Source of the DNA: Bacteroidetes bacterium HGW-Bacteroidetes-8
GTDB lineage: Bacteria > Bacteroidota > Bacteroidia > Bacteroidales > UBA932
NCBI GenBank assembly: GCA_002840895.1
Contig: PHCZ01000008.1
Span: forward strand, 1-64,000
Direction of reading: 5' to 3'
Length of the DNA: 64,000 nucleotides
Shown: piece by piece, positions 1 through 7,999 of the stretch
How positions within the stretch are numbered: position 1 is the first letter of the stretch
How the letters are laid out: each line of letters begins with the position of its first letter
Translations under genes and position numbers: made by a program
The notes under the pieces: model-generated
The model's input: the letters and a program-made list of their open reading frames with translations, nothing else
Database searches by the model: none
Told to the model about the DNA's origin: nothing

Positions 1-20
1 GGAGAGTAGGTAGCCGCCAT
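1..20 (+). rRNA. rrf: 5S rRNA, 3' end only
   Basis: The first 20 bases (ggagagtaggtagccgccat) match the conserved 3' end of bacterial 5S rRNA, where the usual ending resembles GGAGAGTAGGTCGCCGCCA. A strong intrinsic terminator follows within ten bases, as expected at the end of an rRNA operon. Only the last bases lie in the window, so the 16S and 23S genes would be just upstream. The identification rests on a very short match, so it is probable and not certain. Confidence 0.72.
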
Positions 21-28
21 TATTACAG

Positions 29-58
29 AGCCCGATGAGAAATCATCGGGCTTTTTTT
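29..58 (+). terminator. Rho-independent terminator of the rRNA operon
   Basis: A perfect 10-bp GC-rich stem (29-38 pairs with 43-52) closes a GAAA tetraloop and is followed by a run of seven T. This is a textbook intrinsic terminator, placed directly after the 5S rRNA 3' end. Confidence 0.93.
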
Positions 59-104
59 ATGCGATCAATAACAGCTGCTTAATAATTATGTAACATTTAT
101 GTGA

Positions 105-112
105 TAATTTCG
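105..112 (+). promoter_or_regulatory. Possible -7 element for the porin gene
   Basis: TAATTTCG differs by one base from the Bacteroidota -7 consensus TAnnTTTG and lies 24 bases before the ATG at 137. No convincing -33 TTTG is seen upstream. It is a weak call, supported mainly by position after the rRNA terminator. Confidence 0.35.
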
Positions 113-136
113 CAACTTTATTTTAACCCTGAACAG

Positions 137-1312
137 ATGAAATTTTTATCGGCTACCATTATCTCTTTTTTTGTGTTTAATACACTCTTCTCCTTTAATG
201 AGAGTCAAAAAAATGCCATCGATACTATCAATGATCAATCTCGGGATATTGAATTAATTTCTTTTCAAGTATCTAGTTCACACGAAACATACAGTTCTCC
301 AAGAGTTTTCAATTTGCTCGGGTTATTCAATTCACCAGGACTATCCAACTCATCTGAGGTATTTAACTCAGCCGGGACAACTGATAAGTCTAGAGTACCA
401 AAGTTTGATGCTAGTATAAAAACTAAGTACGAGTATGCATTAAAAACAAAAATGTCAAGATTTTCTGTAAGAAATTCAAGAATGGGCATCTCCGGATATA
501 TTGCAGATCCGCTAAAGTATAGGGTTCAGGTTGAGTTGAGCAGTGAAGGAAAATTTGAAGTGCTGGATCTTAATGGAACTATAAATCTCTTCAAAGGTTT
601 TAATTTGACACTGGGTCAGACCGGACTTCCAATCTTTAACTCCTATATTATAACCCCTTCACAAATGTTGTTTGCAAACAGAGCTTTTATCGGGAAGTAT
701 TTTACAGGAACAAGGGATATTGGGGTTCTTGCTTCGTATAAATCTCAGCTAAAGAGCATCCCGGTAGAGTTAGAATTTGGTGTTTTCAATGGCACGACAA
801 TCAATAACCCTGAGTGGACAAACAGGCCATCTTATGCAGGCAGAGTTCAGTTTGGGAGTATGGCAGGGATGAGAGCTACAGCAAAATTTTATAAAAACAC
901 CCATATTGATTCGGATGATCTTCTTTTTTTGGGTGCAGATATCAGATATTCGTCCCAAAATTATAAAATTGAAGCAGAGTTTATGAACAGGCATAATGTT
1001 ATTACCAAGACTGACAGATCTGCACTGTATATTCAGGGAGCATACACATTTATACCATTTAACGGTAAGATTATAAGGAGTCTGACTCCGGCATTAAGGT
1101 GGGATGCCATCGGAGAGAATCTAAGAGTAAGTAAAATTGATGCAAGCAGATTTACATTCGGACTTGCTTTAGGTCTATCCAACAACCCAAACGGCTCTCT
1201 GGTAAGATTTGATTATGAACATTATCTGGTAGAGAGACCAATAGCAGAGTTTAATAAATATGATGAGATGGACTCAGATAAATTTACAGTGGAGCTTCTT
1301 ATTATATTTTAG
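137..1312 (+). CDS. OprO/OprP-like outer-membrane porin
   Basis: Predicted 391-residue outer-membrane beta-barrel that would let small solutes, perhaps anions, cross the outer membrane. The frame is open back to a GTG at 101, but the ATG at 137 gives a proper signal peptide (MKFLSATIISFFVFNTLFSF) and places the start downstream of a possible -7 element. Residues 50-85 or so form a low-complexity Ser/Asn/Phe/Gly linker. After that come alternating amphipathic strands typical of the phosphate-selective porin O/P family, including a conserved-looking GQTGLPIFNSYIITPSQ segment and a GVFNGT turn, and the chain ends in aromatic/hydrophobic residues (LLIIF), as outer-membrane barrels do. Substrate is unknown. 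It stands alone after the rRNA operon. Confidence 0.75.
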   Translation: MKFLSATIISFFVFNTLFSFNESQKNAIDTINDQSRDIELISFQVSSSHETYSSPRVFNLLGLFNSPGLSNSSEVFNSAGTTDKSRVPKFDASIKTKYEYALKTKMSRFSVRNSRMGISGYIADPLKYRVQVELSSEGKFEVLDLNGTINLFKGFNLTLGQTGLPIFNSYIITPSQMLFANRAFIGKYFTGTRDIGVLASYKSQLKSIPVELEFGVFNGTTINNPEWTNRPSYAGRVQFGSMAGMRATAKFYKNTHIDSDDLLFLGADIRYSSQNYKIEAEFMNRHNVITKTDRSALYIQGAYTFIPFNGKIIRSLTPALRWDAIGENLRVSKIDASRFTFGLALGLSNNPNGSLVRFDYEHYLVERPIAEFNKYDEMDSDKFTVELLIIF

Positions 1313-1414
1313 ATAGGGTTTTTATATGTCTGGAGACTCTTCCGTTTAGATGCGCCAACCTGTACATAGAAATTTAGTTGTATCTTTATAAGGTAAATTT
1401 CACAGTACTCTCTT

Positions 1415-3022
1415 ATGAATAGAATATGCTCAAGCTTTGCGTCGGTGGTTATAATATCTATATTATCACTTTTTATTAGCTCTTGTAAGGAGAATCCCGC
1501 TAGATATATATCTGTAGATGACATGAAAAGGGTAGTGAGGGATCTCTCCGATGACTCGTTTATGGGCAGGAAACCATTTACAGAGGGTGAGAGACTATCT
1601 GTAGAGTATATTGCAAAAGAGCTTTCAGATATTGGCTTTGAACCGGCATTTGGCGATAGCTATTATCAGGAGGTGCCGATGATTCAGATAACATCAAAGG
1701 TAAACGGGAGTGCTAAGATAATTGTAAAAGGAGAGGAGTTGATACTAAGTGCCCCGGACCAGATTGCAGTGAGTTCTCCATCTCCTGAAGAAAATATCGA
1801 GATTAAGAACTCAAAATTGGTTTTTTGCGGGTTTGGTATTGTTGCACCTGAATATGGCTGGGATGATTTCAAAGGGATTGACCTTAAGGGTAAAACAGTT
1901 GTTGTTCTAATTAACGACCCGGGCCTCTACTCTCAAGAAAAGAGTATCTTCAAGGGAAATGAGATGACCTATTACGGAAGATGGACCTACAAGTGGGAGC
2001 AGGCAGCAAAACTAGGTGCAGAGGGGATACTGATAATCCACGATGAGCTGGGTGCAGGATATGGATTTAATGTTCCCCGCAATAGTTCAATCACCTCTCG
2101 TCTTTTTATTGATAACAGAGACATATTAAAAAACAGCAAGTTAACAGGATGGCTAACAGCCGAAAGTGCAACTGAGATATTTTCAAAAATGGGGTACTCT
2201 TTAGAAGATTTAAGAGCTATCTCTCTTAAAGCGAGTTTTGTGCCATTTGAAACAGATGCTGTTATCTCTGTCAATATTGATAATCATATTGAGAAGAATA
2301 GCTCAAAAAATGTTGCAGGGATTCTACGTGGAGGGAAAACCCCTGATGAGGCAGTCATAATAACCGCCCACTGGGACCATTTTGGAGTAGGTGAGAAGCA
2401 GAGTGGGGACTCAATTTACAACGGTGCTGTAGATAATGGTACAACAATGGCCTGGGCTTTTGAAATTGGCAGGGTCATCAGCAAGCAAAGATCAAAGCCC
2501 GACAGATCAGTAATTCTTCTCTTCCCAACAGCAGAAGAGCAGGGACTTACCGGTAGCTACTACTATGTGGCAAATCCTGTCATTCCAATTGAAAAGACCA
2601 TCGCCTGTCTTAACAATGATATGATGGTGCCCAGAGGTAAGATGAGGGATATAACAATGATTGGCTATGGATACTCTACCCTGGACAGCCTTTATGAAAA
2701 ATTTGCTACAGATATGGATAGGTATCTGCTTCCCGACCCAAGCTCTCATACCGGTCTCTTTTTTAGAAGCGATCATTTCCCGTTCTACAAAGCAGGAGTA
2801 CCCTCAATATGGGCTATGGGCTGCTTTGACAGCAGAGAGCACGGCAAAGAGTGGGCAGAGCAAAGCTGGGATTACTTTATTAAGAGTGTTTACCACAGGC
2901 CGTCAGACAACTATAACCAAAATTGGGACTGGGCAGGAGTTGTAGAGGATACAGAGTTGGCATTGAGGGTTGTTTTGTGGCTGACTAGTAGTACAAATCC
3001 GCGTCCGAAGCTACTCAATTAA
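1415..3022 (+). CDS. M28-family metallo-aminopeptidase, lipoprotein
   Basis: Zinc-dependent exopeptidase of 535 residues, probably removing N-terminal residues from peptides in the periplasm or at the cell surface. A lipoprotein signal ends at ISSC (Cys24). Residues of about 100-270 look like a protease-associated (PA) insert, with a GFGIVAPEYGWDD segment. The catalytic domain follows: AHWDHFG supplies zinc ligands His319 and Asp321, YNGAVDNGT holds the bridging Asp, and EEQGLTGS at 374-375 gives the catalytic Glu and a ligand. A late SDHFPFYKAGVPS motif carries the last His. The domain order matches bacterial M28 peptidases. Upstream TATCTTTA (1381-1388) is one base off the -7 consensus. Confidence 0.88.
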   Translation: MNRICSSFASVVIISILSLFISSCKENPARYISVDDMKRVVRDLSDDSFMGRKPFTEGERLSVEYIAKELSDIGFEPAFGDSYYQEVPMIQITSKVNGSAKIIVKGEELILSAPDQIAVSSPSPEENIEIKNSKLVFCGFGIVAPEYGWDDFKGIDLKGKTVVVLINDPGLYSQEKSIFKGNEMTYYGRWTYKWEQAAKLGAEGILIIHDELGAGYGFNVPRNSSITSRLFIDNRDILKNSKLTGWLTAESATEIFSKMGYSLEDLRAISLKASFVPFETDAVISVNIDNHIEKNSSKNVAGILRGGKTPDEAVIITAHWDHFGVGEKQSGDSIYNGAVDNGTTMAWAFEIGRVISKQRSKPDRSVILLFPTAEEQGLTGSYYYVANPVIPIEKTIACLNNDMMVPRGKMRDITMIGYGYSTLDSLYEKFATDMDRYLLPDPSSHTGLFFRSDHFPFYKAGVPSIWAMGCFDSREHGKEWAEQSWDYFIKSVYHRPSDNYNQNWDWAGVVEDTELALRVVLWLTSSTNPRPKLLN

Positions 3023-3095
3023 GTTTTTATTCAGGTAGCTTTCTCCAATTGTTTACCACTTATTAGAAGGAATTGAAAAAACAAATAAATCAGCA

Positions 3096-3560
3096 ATGAA
3101 AATTACAGTCAGAGATGCAAAATCCGATGACCTTAAGGTATTAACGGATTTCCAGATGGAGATGGCTATGGAGACTGAAGCGCTTAAACTTGACAGGGAT
3201 ATTCTATCTGCAGGAGTGAGTTCTGTTCTTATAGACAGCCTCAAAGCCAGATACTTTATAGCACAGACAGAGGGCGAAGCTGTAGGGATGCTTATGATTA
3301 CTTTTGAGTGGAGTGATTGGAGAAATGGATGGGTTTGGTGGATCCAGTCTGTCTATACAAAACCTGGCTTCAGGAAGATGGGCATATACAGATTGCTTTA
3401 TGATCACGTTAAGAGTCTGGTTTTAAATTCAGATAATATTCGAGGTATAAGACTCTATGTAGATAAAAGAAATGTGCCTGCACAAAGAGTGTATGAGTCT
3501 TTAGGGATGAACGGAGAGCACTATACTACATATGAGTGGATGAAAACTAACCCGGAATAA
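3096..3560 (+). CDS. GNAT-family N-acetyltransferase
   Basis: A 154-residue single-domain protein of the Gcn5-related acetyltransferase family, transferring acetyl from acetyl-CoA to an unknown amine. The acetyl-CoA binding segment (motif A) is visible as VYTKPGFRKMGIYRLLYDHV at about residue 87, with the R-x-x-G-x pattern. It is followed by LYVDKRNVPAQRVYESLGM, the usual motif B with the conserved Asn and Tyr. The N terminus begins with the common IRDAKSDD-like opening. It lies 73 bases after the peptidase gene and 30 bases before the Pr6Pr gene, so a short operon is possible. The substrate cannot be told from sequence. Confidence 0.85.
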   Translation: MKITVRDAKSDDLKVLTDFQMEMAMETEALKLDRDILSAGVSSVLIDSLKARYFIAQTEGEAVGMLMITFEWSDWRNGWVWWIQSVYTKPGFRKMGIYRLLYDHVKSLVLNSDNIRGIRLYVDKRNVPAQRVYESLGMNGEHYTTYEWMKTNPE

Positions 3561-3590
3561 TCAATATCTTCAAATATAAAATTTTGCATA

Positions 3591-4232
3591 ATGAACAGCG
3601 ATCTTATCAAGAAATTTTTGCTTTGGGCTATCTTCACATCTGCATTAATAGGTATTTCATTAGATGTGTATAACAACTCTGATGGTGGAGATATTTTAAA
3701 AGGCCTGTCAAATTTTAAATTCTTTACACTCCAGTCAAATGGCTTGATTTTGATTTATGCATTTGCCTCAATCTTCATTAAAAGGGATAATACGATTAAT
3801 GCATTCAGCAAAATTCTCGGGCCCGTAACCTCTTATATTGTACTCACCGGTGTTGTGTATCTTATTATTCTGGAGCCTATTTACGAGCTTTATGGAATGG
3901 AGAGATTGTCATCCACCATCCTGCATTACATCACCCCACCTTTGATGTTTCTCTTTTGGATATTGTTTGAGCAGAGAAGATACAGCTACAGGGAGTTTTT
4001 CAGGTGGTTAATCTACCCTTTGGTCTTTATGGCCTGGGGTCTGTTTAGGGCTCTTGTCTTTAACGATTATCTCTATCCGTTTTTTGACATTAAAAAATAC
4101 GGGCTATTTGTATCTGCCTATCTCTTAATGGTAGCCATCGGATTTAGTTGTATGATACTGCTTCTTATTTTTATAAACAACAACTATCTTACAAACAGAA
4201 GGGGAGCAAAAAGGATAAAAAAAAGGGTTTAA
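3591..4232 (+). CDS. Pr6Pr-family integral membrane protein
   Basis: Uncharacterised membrane protein of 213 residues with about six hydrophobic segments. The pattern resembles the Pr6Pr (predicted six-pass, FAR-17a/AIG1-like) family: an early FFTLQSNGLILIYAF segment, the motif LHYITPPLMFLFWI in the middle, then YPLVFMAWGLFRAL. In eukaryotic relatives the equivalent His takes part in hydrolysis of fatty-acid esters, but no function is established for the bacterial proteins. The C terminus is strongly basic (RRGAKRIKKRV) and presumably cytoplasmic. Its TAA stop overlaps the opposing cyclase gene's stop in the palindrome TTAA at 4229-4232. Confidence 0.75.
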   Translation: MNSDLIKKFLLWAIFTSALIGISLDVYNNSDGGDILKGLSNFKFFTLQSNGLILIYAFASIFIKRDNTINAFSKILGPVTSYIVLTGVVYLIILEPIYELYGMERLSSTILHYITPPLMFLFWILFEQRRYSYREFFRWLIYPLVFMAWGLFRALVFNDYLYPFFDIKKYGLFVSAYLLMVAIGFSCMILLLIFINNNYLTNRRGAKRIKKRV

Positions 4233-4858
4233 ATTTTTGCAAAAGCTCTCAGTGGTGAACCATCTGCCTCTTTGATTTTTAGGGGTATCAGATAGATATC
4301 AAAAGCAGTACCTACAGGTAAGTTATCGGGAATATTGAGGTTTTCCGCAATCATCAAACCACTGCCAAGTAAAATGTTGTGTATAGGCAAGTGGGTATCT
4401 TCAATCTTATCTGCCGATATCACATCCATACCCACCACTTTAATTTTTTTATCTGCAATAAACCGAGCTGCTGCCTCTGTCAGGACAGGGAATCCTTCGA
4501 AGTATGATTTGTCTCCCCACTTATTGCTCCAACCTGTTTTGAGCACAATAAATTCAAGCGGACTGATTGATTCGATACAATGAGATATATCTCCAACCCC
4601 AATTTCATTAAGCGAAGTACAATCAATACAGACCGCCTTGCCAGTGAACTGACTTATCTCAAAGTCACTTAATTTTAGACCATTGGTGATAATGTGAGCT
4701 GGAGCATCTATGTGAGTGCCTGTGTGAGTATTTATAGAGATTTCAAGCTCTGTATAACCACTCTCCTCTATAGTGCAGAATCTTCGTAAAGAGGGGGCAG
4801 GAGTACCGGGATAGTAGGGCATCTGCGAGGAGATTTCGTGTGTGAGATCTATATACAT
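4229..4858 (-). CDS. Cyclase-family (kynurenine formamidase-like) hydrolase
   Basis: A 209-residue metal-dependent hydrolase of the family that includes bacterial kynurenine formamidase and isatin hydrolase. The diagnostic metal-binding motif HTGTHIDAPAH is at about residues 45-55, preceded by YIDLTHEIS at the N terminus. Later GMDVISAD and HNILL match the family's second conserved region. The true substrate is unclear because no other tryptophan-catabolism genes are nearby. It follows the AlkD-like gene by 14 bases on the same strand, so the two are probably co-transcribed, though a functional link is not evident. Confidence 0.82.
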   Translation of the reverse strand: MYIDLTHEISSQMPYYPGTPAPSLRRFCTIEESGYTELEISINTHTGTHIDAPAHIITNGLKLSDFEISQFTGKAVCIDCTSLNEIGVGDISHCIESISPLEFIVLKTGWSNKWGDKSYFEGFPVLTEAAARFIADKKIKVVGMDVISADKIEDTHLPIHNILLGSGLMIAENLNIPDNLPVGTAFDIYLIPLKIKEADGSPLRAFAKI

Positions 4859-4872
4859 CTTTTAAAAATTTG

Positions 4873-5583
4873 TCAACGTTTCATTGCCTCTGACTTAAGA
4901 TGAGCAGGCATCTTCTCTATGGCGTACCTTAAAGAGGTTCTGGGCATAACTCCTTTTCGCTCCATTACAAAATCAAATACATTCTCCTGATGTTTATTAG
5001 CGCAAACTTTGAGCAACCAACCATAACCCTTTCTTACCATATCATCTTCATCCATCAGCAAGAGATCTGCAATCCGGAAAACCTCATCCATATATCTTCC
5101 CTCTCTCGCAGGAACAATAAGAGAGACTGCAGCTGCACGCCTCTTCCATCTGTTTTCACTATTGCACCACTCTTTGAGATTGCCTGTAAAATGTGGGTAC
5201 ATATCAATAATTGCACCCATAGTATGGTTACAGAAGGTGTCGCAGGATGCCCAATTGTTAACATAGCGCTCTATCCAATTTTCAAATATATAGAAATCTT
5301 CTTCGACAAAGGATTTTCTCTGATTATAGGCCCAGTTGCAGGCAATAAAACTCTCCTCCAGAACATTGCTTCTCCATAGCATTTCACAGATGTTAAATAC
5401 AGACATTTTCTCTTTGTCGGGGAGGTTTTTATAGAGATCTTTTGAAAGCCTCCCAATATCGGCAGAATTGACCCCGGCAATATTTACCTCCTCTTTAAAA
5501 AACCTCTGACCACTTTTTCTCACCTCTTCCGAAGAGATCTCCAGAACTCTTCTCTTAATATCGGAGTAGATACTATCTCTCAT
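4873..5583 (-). CDS. AlkD-type DNA alkylation repair glycosylase
   Basis: A 236-residue all-helical HEAT-like repeat protein of the DNA alkylation repair family. Members excise bulky or positively charged alkylated bases such as N3-alkyladenine and N7-alkylguanine. The segment with FENWIERYVNNWASCDTFC (about residues 100-118) contains the conserved Trp-x-x-x-Asp pattern of the active site, and RRAAAVSLI is the usual basic DNA-facing helix that follows. Length agrees with AlkD (about 230 residues). It is the first gene of a probable two-gene operon with the cyclase-family gene. No clear promoter was found upstream. Confidence 0.84.
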   Translation of the reverse strand: MRDSIYSDIKRRVLEISSEEVRKSGQRFFKEEVNIAGVNSADIGRLSKDLYKNLPDKEKMSVFNICEMLWRSNVLEESFIACNWAYNQRKSFVEEDFYIFENWIERYVNNWASCDTFCNHTMGAIIDMYPHFTGNLKEWCNSENRWKRRAAAVSLIVPAREGRYMDEVFRIADLLLMDEDDMVRKGYGWLLKVCANKHQENVFDFVMERKGVMPRTSLRYAIEKMPAHLKSEAMKR

Positions 5584-5683
5584 AATTATTTCACTTTTGT
5601 ATCTTCAATCAACTTTAAACTCTGTAAATCCTTTCTCATCCGAATGAATTTTAATATACTAAGGTATCAATAAAATTATAGAT

Positions 5684-5712
5684 ATAAAAAAAGTGACCAA
5701 TTACGGCCACTT
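5684..5712 (-). terminator. Rho-independent terminator after the serC-serA-DUF1015 operon
   Basis: On the minus strand AAGTG (with inner GG/CC pairs and one mismatch) pairs with CACTT around a short loop, then runs into seven to eight T. It lies about 30 bases beyond the DUF1015 stop codon. The inner mismatch makes the stem modest in strength. Confidence 0.72.
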
Positions 5713-5742
5713 AATTCTTGATAGATAAATTACTATTATAGT

Positions 5743-6984
5743 TTAATCAATTTTATGAATTGCCAGCCCGCTGCGTAGCTTAGGCTCAAACCAAGTAGTT
5801 TTAGGAGGCATAATGTTTCCAGTGTCTGCAATATCTATGAGCTGTTTCATTGAGACTGGGTAGAGTGCAAATGCAGCAGCCATTTCACCTGAGTCTACCC
5901 TTTTTTTAAGCTCTCCAAGTCCACGGATTCCTCCTACAAAATCTACCCTTTTTGATGTTCTCAGGTCTTTGATATCGAGCAATTTATCAAAAATCAAATT
6001 TGACAAAATGGTGACATCCAGAATTCCTATTGGATCGTTATCGTTATAGGTTCCCTCCCTGGCTGTGAGCGAGTACCAGCATCCATCTATATACATAGAG
6101 AAATTGTGAAGCGATTTAGGTTTAAATATCTCCTCTCCAATTTTTTCCACAATAAAATCACCATTCAATTTATCTATGAACTGTGCAGATGTCAATCCGT
6201 TAAGATCCTTTACAACGCGGTTATAATCAATAATTTTCAAATGACTCTCCGGGAATACCACAGCCAAAAAGTAGTTATACTCCTCCTCACCGGTATGGTT
6301 TGGATTAGCTCTTCTCTTCTCCTCTCCAACGAGTGCTGCAGCTGCTGTTCTGTGATGTCCGTCGGCAACATAGAGGGCAGGAATTGTTTTGAAAATTTCG
6401 GTAATTCTCTTGTTTATTAAGTCATCCTCAATTAACCAAAAGTGATGACCAAAACCATCTTCTGCGACAAAATCGTATTCAGCGCTTTTGCTTTTTACAA
6501 TCTTGGATACAATTTCGTTTATCTCGTTATTATCCGGATAAGCAAAAAAGACAGGTTCAACATTGGCGTTCTGGATACGAACGTGTATCATTCTATCCTC
6601 CTCCTTATCCTTACGGGTAAGTTCGTGTTTTTTGATTTTTCCTGTAAGATAGTCCTCTATGTTTGCACCCAATACAAGGCCGTACTGTGTTCTACCCTCC
6701 ATTGTCTGAGCGTATATGTAGTACATCTCCTTGCTATCCTGAACCAACCATCCTCTTTGTTGCCAAAGGTTGAAGTTCTCTACAGCTTTGTCGTAGGCCT
6801 GCTGGGTATGTTCATCAATAATTGGATCAAAATCTATCTCCGGTTTAATTATGTGAAGCAAAGATTTCTCTGAAGCCTCAGCTTTAGCCTCTATGGAGTT
6901 AAGGACATCGTATGGCCTGGATGCCACTTCGCAGGCAAGGCTTTTTGGTGGCCTGAGTGCTGCAAAAGGTTTTACTTTTACCAT
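5743..6984 (-). CDS. DUF1015-family protein, serine-biosynthesis neighbour
   Basis: A 413-residue soluble protein of the DUF1015 family. The characteristic opening KPFAALRPPKSLA is at the N terminus and the family signature LYVADGHHRTAAAAL sits near residue 200; its Asp-Gly-His-His-Arg core suggests a ParB/sulfiredoxin-like nucleotide-binding fold. Family members are frequently encoded beside phosphoserine pathway genes, and a serine-kinase activity has been shown for relatives in archaea; whether this protein phosphorylates serine is inference. It is the third gene of the serC-serA operon, 61 bases after serA, and ends shortly before an intrinsic terminator. Confidence 0.85.
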   Translation of the reverse strand: MVKVKPFAALRPPKSLACEVASRPYDVLNSIEAKAEASEKSLLHIIKPEIDFDPIIDEHTQQAYDKAVENFNLWQQRGWLVQDSKEMYYIYAQTMEGRTQYGLVLGANIEDYLTGKIKKHELTRKDKEEDRMIHVRIQNANVEPVFFAYPDNNEINEIVSKIVKSKSAEYDFVAEDGFGHHFWLIEDDLINKRITEIFKTIPALYVADGHHRTAAAALVGEEKRRANPNHTGEEEYNYFLAVVFPESHLKIIDYNRVVKDLNGLTSAQFIDKLNGDFIVEKIGEEIFKPKSLHNFSMYIDGCWYSLTAREGTYNDNDPIGILDVTILSNLIFDKLLDIKDLRTSKRVDFVGGIRGLGELKKRVDSGEMAAAFALYPVSMKQLIDIADTGNIMPPKTTWFEPKLRSGLAIHKID

Positions 6985-7045
6985 CTTATTTCTTTAATTT
7001 TTTTACTTTTTGAATATACTATAGAATTGTTCCTGTTAAAATATG

Positions 7046-7966
7046 CTATTTATTAACCTGGAAGGTCTTGTCACCTGTAGCAAAAAACTTTACAATCTGG
7101 TTTGCAGCAGCAAGTCCGGCATTGATATTGGCCTCTGCAGTCTCTGCTCCCATCTTTTTAGGTGAGGCAAAAACTCTGTTCCCGAATTTCTCGTTTAGAA
7201 TAGCCTGGTTATCTGCTGCTATGTCGGTAACATATTTTAAATCTGTTCTCGCTTCGAGTGCTTTAACCAGTTCGGCTTCATTAATAACCTCTTTCCTAGC
7301 GGTATTAACTAGACATCCCCCTTTTGGCATCCTGGTAATTAGATCATATCCGACTGAACCTTTTGTTTGGGCATTAGCAGGTATGTGAAGCGAAAGGAAG
7401 TTAGACTTTTCATAAAGCTCTTCCAAAGTTGAAACCGGGGTAACTCCATCAGCAATTACTTTGGCACTGTCTACGAAAGGGTCAAATGCAATAACATTCA
7501 TATCAAACCCTTTTGCAAGCTTTGCAACTAACCTGCCTACGTTGCCATAAGCGTGTATTCCAATTGTCTTCCCTTTTAGCTCACTCCCGGTACCGGGATT
7601 AAAACAATTTCTGGAGAGGTAAATCATCATTCCAATTGCAAGTTCTGCAACGGCATTTGAGTTCTGGCCGGGAGTGTTCATTGCTACAACACCCTTTTCT
7701 GAACAGGCTGTCAGGTCTAGGTTATCATATCCGGCACCAGCCCTAACCACAATTTTGAGATTTGAGGCACGGCAGACAACCTCTGAGGTTATCTTGTCTG
7801 AGCGAACTATTAGAGCATCTGCATCTTTTACTGCGCTGTAAAGCTCATCCTCTGTTGTGTATTTTTCAAGCAGAGCCAAAGTGTGACCCGCCCCTTCAAC
7901 GATAGAACGAATTCCATCGACGGCCGCTTTGGCAAATGGTTTATCTGTAGCTACCAGTACTTTCAT
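7046..7966 (-). CDS. serA: D-3-phosphoglycerate dehydrogenase, short type III
   Basis: Catalyses the first step of serine synthesis, NAD-dependent oxidation of 3-phosphoglycerate to phosphohydroxypyruvate. At 306 residues it is the short form without the C-terminal ACT or intervening regulatory domains, so allosteric inhibition by serine is not expected. The NAD-binding glycine loop reads TIGIHAYGNVG (about residue 135), and VNTARKE holds the substrate-binding Arg. The usual catalytic His region is SPKKMGAETAEAN: Lys replaces His, and the usual DVFE glutamate motif reads DIAADNQ. This matches the type IIIK class described in Entamoeba histolytica. It lies 33 bases after serC. Confidence 0.92.
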   Translation of the reverse strand: MKVLVATDKPFAKAAVDGIRSIVEGAGHTLALLEKYTTEDELYSAVKDADALIVRSDKITSEVVCRASNLKIVVRAGAGYDNLDLTACSEKGVVAMNTPGQNSNAVAELAIGMMIYLSRNCFNPGTGSELKGKTIGIHAYGNVGRLVAKLAKGFDMNVIAFDPFVDSAKVIADGVTPVSTLEELYEKSNFLSLHIPANAQTKGSVGYDLITRMPKGGCLVNTARKEVINEAELVKALEARTDLKYVTDIAADNQAILNEKFGNRVFASPKKMGAETAEANINAGLAAANQIVKFFATGDKTFQVNK

Positions 7967-7999
7967 TCTAATAATTATTAGTGATAATTTGGAAATAGA

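Noticed and set aside
101-136. GTG start at 101 for the porin gene
   Set aside because: The extra 12 residues precede the signal peptide and the -7 candidate lies inside them; ATG at 137 fits better.
265-489. Minus-strand open frame antisense to the porin gene
   Set aside because: A shadow of the low-complexity porin codons; no start context and no recognisable protein.
1329-1338. gtctggagac inverted repeat after the porin gene as a terminator
   Set aside because: The loop would be only two bases and no T run follows.
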